Source: Scenedesmus sp. ARA3
Taxonomy: Eukaryota > Chlorophyta > Chlorophyceae > Sphaeropleales > Scenedesmaceae
Reading direction: 5' to 3'
Length of the DNA: 31,824 nt
Assembly (NCBI GenBank): GCA_004335835.1
Contig: RWJK01001637.1
Coordinates: 52,586 to 84,409 of the forward strand
In this document: positions 27,974 to 31,824 of the stretch, piece after piece
Position numbering within the stretch: position 1 is the stretch's first letter
How the letters are laid out: each line of letters opens with the position of its first letter
The notes under the pieces: generated by a model
What the model saw: only the letters and a program-made list of their open reading frames with translations
What the model was told of the DNA's origin: nothing
The model's database searches: none
Translations under genes and position numbers: made by a program

Positions 27974-28145
27974 AACTGCCAGTCACAGCAGCTGCTGCAG
28001 CAGCAAGTTGTGCAGATCATGTACCATGCACCCATGCTCATAGAAACACAGCGAAGACCAGCGCGCAACGCACGAGCAGGCCTGCATCCTTCAGCGGCCC
28101 CTGCAACCGCCATTCACAGCAGCTGCTGCAGCGGCAAGTTGTGCA
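27974..28145. repeat. 131-bp duplication of the membrane-protein gene's coding end, including stop codon
   Basis: On the minus strand DLHNLPLQQLL followed by TGA (stop at 28114) is copied as DLHNLLLQQLL-TGA with the stop at 27983. The shared block is about 45 bp. It parallels the array at the end of the coiled-coil gene. Confidence 0.8.
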
Positions 28146-30202
28146 GATCGACCAGCACCAGCCAGGAAATCTGGCAGCACACCGCCACCCACATGCAACC
28201 CAGCAGTACCAGCAGCCCTGTTAGTAGGCACCACAGGTTGAAGGCAAATGCAGGCAGCTCTTGCCCGTGAATGCTGCCGTCGCTGCTGCTGCTGCTGCTG
28301 CTGCTGTCATGGTTGTTGGCAGCATGGCTGCGCTCGCGCATCACAAAAGCCATGTGCAGCTTCTGCTCAAGCGTGTAAAGAATGAACGCTGCGTGCAGGA
28401 ACAGAACATGCAGGCCGGGCAGACAGGCAGGCAGGGCGGCACACACGCTGTGAGGAAGCGCGCCCATGACAGAACAGGTAAGTATGCTGCTGCTGCTGCA
28501 AGCTGCAGCACATATCGCAGCAACGCAATCAATCAGCACATGTTACAAGAAGCAAAGTGATGGTCGATTTGCTTGCGCAGTTGGCGGCCCCGCAGAAGAT
28601 GTGCAACGACACGTGAGAGCATCAGATTAGGCTAGAATCACTGCTTTTGCATGAGTCAACTGCCTGCTTGAGTGTGTAGATCACTTGCATGCATGCTCAC
28701 TGCTGCAGCAGGTGCCAAGCATGCATCCATTCACACGCTGCTGCTGGTGCTACTGGTGCTGCGAGCACTCGATGGCTGCACCTTCACGTTCAGCTGTGCC
28801 ACTCACCTGGTGCAAAAATGCCGAGTGCCAGCTGTGAGATGTTGGACATCACAACACACAGCAGCAGCGCAAACTGCTCATTGTGCACTTGCGCGGCCTT
28901 GAATGCTAAACACGTGCCGGCCGCTGCCGCTGTTAATCCAGCCGCAGTTGCATCCAGAGCGCATGCAGCGCTGCTTGCCGCGGGATCCCAGTCTAACCCC
29001 CACGGTACCGACAGGTACTGAAACGGCTTGGCAACTTGCAGCAGCATTGCCTGCGGCCCAGTAGCGCCGCCTGCCACTGCAGCAGCAGCACAGCAAGAGA
29101 TGCAGCATGCTCTGTTGTTTGGTGCAGTGATACACAGCATGCCAGGCTGCGCATGCTTACGGAGAGGAGGGCATTGCTGCAGGAGCTGTTGCATTTTTGC
29201 TTTTTCAAGAGTGCCACGTCACACAACCACAGATTTGCTGCTGGAAACTATATCATCAGGCAGACACGCACGACCCCGTACACCTCTCACTTCTGCCGTG
29301 CCACTTATATGCGCTTGCGCACACTGCTGGCGCAGTCCGCAGCACCAGCGCCATCGTTGCTACATTCAGCAGGAAGCAGTGCACAAACACTGTCCTGAAC
29401 CACAGCACATACACCAGGTTGATGAGCGCTGCACTGTGTGCCAGCAGCAGGCGTGCGATCGCCCACGCGTCGCTGCTGCTGCTGCTGCTGTTGCTGCTGG
29501 GGCCTGGATGCTCCAAGTCAAGCAGCGCAAGCTGCAGGCAGTAGCAGAAGAGTGCTACTGCACTCACCCGCCTCAGCTGTACATAGCAGCAACAAAAGAA
29601 GGAACAAGCATTGGCACGAAACAGCAACAGCAGTGATGTTACATTTGCAGTTATGAGTGTCAGCATCAGGGAGCTTCTGCTCTGCACGGTAGCTCTTTAG
29701 CTCAGAAGCGTATGCAGGCCAGATGAAGTTGTTGACTCGCACTGTGTGCATGCACTTGACAGGTGAGGACGTCAGAAGAGGGGCAACAATCTAGAGGTGG
29801 CACTACTGTCCTGCAAGAAGCTCCTGCAGGCTGGCCTGATGATGGTTGCTCATGCTGCATGCACTGAGGGGCAGCAGGTTGCACAGCAGTAGAAGATGCA
29901 GGCCCACTTACGATGATAATAAGCAGGCGGTGGCGTAGGTAGAGTTTGCGACAGGCTAGCAGCAGCGCTCCTTGAGCTAGGCCCACACCCACTGAGGAGC
30001 ACCAGACTGCCCACTGCCACGACCGTAGGCCGTCCATGTCCCAAAGCTTGCAAACCAGCAGCAGATGCAGCATGAAATCTAGACAGATGCCCAGCGCATC
30101 CCATTGCACCAGGTGCTGGCATACAAGCCAGCTGCGGAACACGGTAGTGCTAGTGTCAGCGTATCCTGCATAAGAGCCCTTCCTTGAGCTAATTTCAGTC
30201 AT
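28114..30202 (-). CDS. Multi-pass membrane protein, family not recognised
   Basis: Exons 29912-30202, 29291-29576 (or 29291-29531), 28807-29076 and 28114-28388 join in phase (0, 1, 1), giving 373 aa (358 with the shorter exon 2). The ATG at 30202 has an in-frame TGA 18 nt upstream. Hydrophobic segments likely to span the membrane include LGICLDFMLHLLLVC, GVGLAQGALLLAC, LLLAHSAALINLVYVLWF, FVHCFLLNVATMALVL, AACALDATAAGLTAAAAG, FALLLCVVMSNISQLALGIF and NLWCLLTGLLVLLGCMWVAV, about seven in all. Between the last two, FILYTLEQKLHMAFVMRERSH looks amphipathic and is followed by a Ser-rich loop (an (AGC)n tract). I do not recognise the family. It could be a short membrane protein or the N-terminal membrane part of a larger sensor whose later exons I missed. 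Donors GTAAGT, GTGAGA and GTGAGT are strong. Confidence 0.72.
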
Positions 30203-31824
30203 ATTGATCGCCTTTTGTCACCCATCACGCGAACTATGTGTAGTTCTGTTCGATCATGTGGTGTACGGGCCACCAGGAGCATGCCAACAGCATCATCACC
30301 AAGCAAAAACAATGTTACGGATGGTTTCAAGTTGAATCAAATCGCAGCTGGTGCATAATGGCCAGGGCGTGTCATGGCCCCACAGGCTGACACGGGTAAT
30401 AGGTGTCGCACTAGTCGCACTGAACCACACCAATATACAGATTTGAATAAACAAGCATGGTGTGAACTGCTAGATCAGCGCTGTACGACGTGTCACTGAC
30501 ACCGGCCATCATGGCGGGGATTACTGTACAGCCGTCGACTTGTGCTGCAGGACCGCTGCCACCGCCCCAAAAACCCTTCATGCGTTCCAGCTTGTCACAT
30601 GTTACGATAGCGCAGCGTCAAACATTTGCCAGCATCGCTGTTCAGAGCCTTGGATGTTGCGCTACCCACCGGTAAGCCTTACGGGCATGGCATGTGCCAG
30701 CCGTTGCTGCTGCGGCTGCTGCTGTCGGTGTACCTGGGTTGCTGCTACTGCACCACGCAGGGCAAGCTGACTGGCGCACACGCCGCAGCCTTCACAATTG
30801 TCCACTTTCCTCAAGGAGGATGTACATCCTAACAAGTGCAGTGTACAGCTGCCAAGCCCATATCTGACGTTGTTGTGGGTTGAAACACAGGAGAGCGGTA
30901 GCTCAGCAACCGCGTACACGCTATGTAGTTCAACAACTGCACATTATAAGGAGTAGCAGCTGTCGCTGCAAAAGAGCCGCCACCCAGAGTAGGCTCAAGC
31001 AGGCATGCCTGCTTCTGATGCGTAGTACTTGCAACGTGTACTACAGTTACATCATCATCATGTTACCATTTAAGCCATAGCAACGTCGCCATCGGCCCCG
31101 CGCCCCACAGGAGCGGCTGTACTACAGTTACAGTTAGAAACGCCGTGCAGAGCCGTCCAAGGAGGTACTCAGCCGCGGGCAGCTGCTGCTGCCGGGAGGT
31201 GCAGCAGTCGCCTGGGCCCTGGCACCCCATCACAGCCTGCCTGACATGTCATCAATGGTGCATCATACACAACAGGGATCATACACAACATCAACACCTT
31301 ACACTACGTCCATAGCGTGGCTCGTGCCGCCTAAGATGGCGCCGGGACCGACAGCGGTCCTACGCCATGTCCGTGCACAACGAGCAGACATCGCTGTCCC
31401 GCTGCTCATGCGCATGCGTCATTACTGTCAGGGCAGCAGCTGCAAGGCACGATGCCTGGGCAGTGCAGGAACAAACACACGGGATCATGCCTTGCAGCAC
31501 ACCACAGCACTGCAGCATGACGAGAATAGCCGGTAGCATCCACCTGGCTGTAGCTAGTAGCTACTGGCTAGGCGGGCAATGCTTTCCCCAACACAGTGCG
31601 GTAGCAGTGCAGTGTGGAGATTCACATTGACACAAAGCAGCCAGATAAACAGTGTCAACAATCACATGCAAGACACACACAGCTAAACAGGCAACAGTCA
31701 AACCAAAAGTCAGATAAATCAGCACTGCAGAAGCTCGTGCCTGTCTCTGCAGATATCAATCACAGCCATGCCAGCTAACAAGCAGCACTTGCTGTCTGTG
31801 TCGAGCTACTACACCCAAACCTGC
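30203..31824. other. Right end without a supportable gene
   Basis: The first few hundred bases should hold the promoter of the membrane-protein gene. From about 31.0 kb the plus strand is A/C-rich, like the 3' regions of minus-strand genes, and TTACA motifs occur at about 31047, 31125 and 31299. A minus-strand gene may therefore lie beyond the right edge. The open frames present are short and unconvincing. Confidence 0.45.

Overview
The window looks like nuclear DNA of a green alga. Genes are split by many spliceosomal introns (GT-AG, plus one GC-AG) and proteins carry long Ala, Gln and Ser runs. CAG/CTG repeats are everywhere, and TGTAA (the usual chlorophyte poly(A) signal) sits near some predicted gene ends. 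A chlorophycean, perhaps a Scenedesmus-like alga, is my best guess; the lineage is inference. I found no tRNA, rRNA, CRISPR or recognisable transposon.

Five multi-exon genes were rebuilt by matching splice sites and reading phases by hand. (1) Minus strand, 3280 down to the left edge: the N-terminal part of a secreted family 9 glycoside hydrolase (endoglucanase) with a cysteine-rich CBM1-like module. (2) Plus strand, 3711-7114: an Ala-rich, probably nuclear coiled-coil protein of unknown function. (3) Minus strand, 16418-9214: a complete aspartate aminotransferase in 11 exons (453 aa) with a peroxisomal PTS2 signal. (4) Plus strand, 17298-19827: a two-exon pseudo-response regulator with a degenerate receiver domain and a Met/Ala-rich tail. 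(5) Minus strand, 30202-28114: an unrecognised multi-pass membrane protein. Genes 1/2 and 3/4 are divergent pairs sharing short 5' regions; 2/3 and 4/5 converge. Between 19.8 and 25.7 kb the plus strand is T/G-rich and gene-free, and between 25.8 and 28 kb it is A/C-rich. This is consistent with long 3' regions of the convergent genes 4 and 5.

The striking feature is how the introns are built. Around most exons of genes 1-3, and at the end of gene 5, there are one to several extra partial copies of the exon edge together with its splice site. Upstream copies carry the acceptor plus the start of the exon; downstream copies carry the end of the exon plus the donor. Most spacings are about 115-155 bp, with a few near 44, 175-290 bp. 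Some sets form regular ladders (an exact 140-bp period at the donor of transaminase exon 7) in which copies decay with distance from the intact exon. The genes therefore appear to enlarge their introns and 3' ends by repeated local tandem duplication across splice sites, leaving decoy splice sites while one intact exon keeps the reading frame. The 31-kb end holds no gene I can support.
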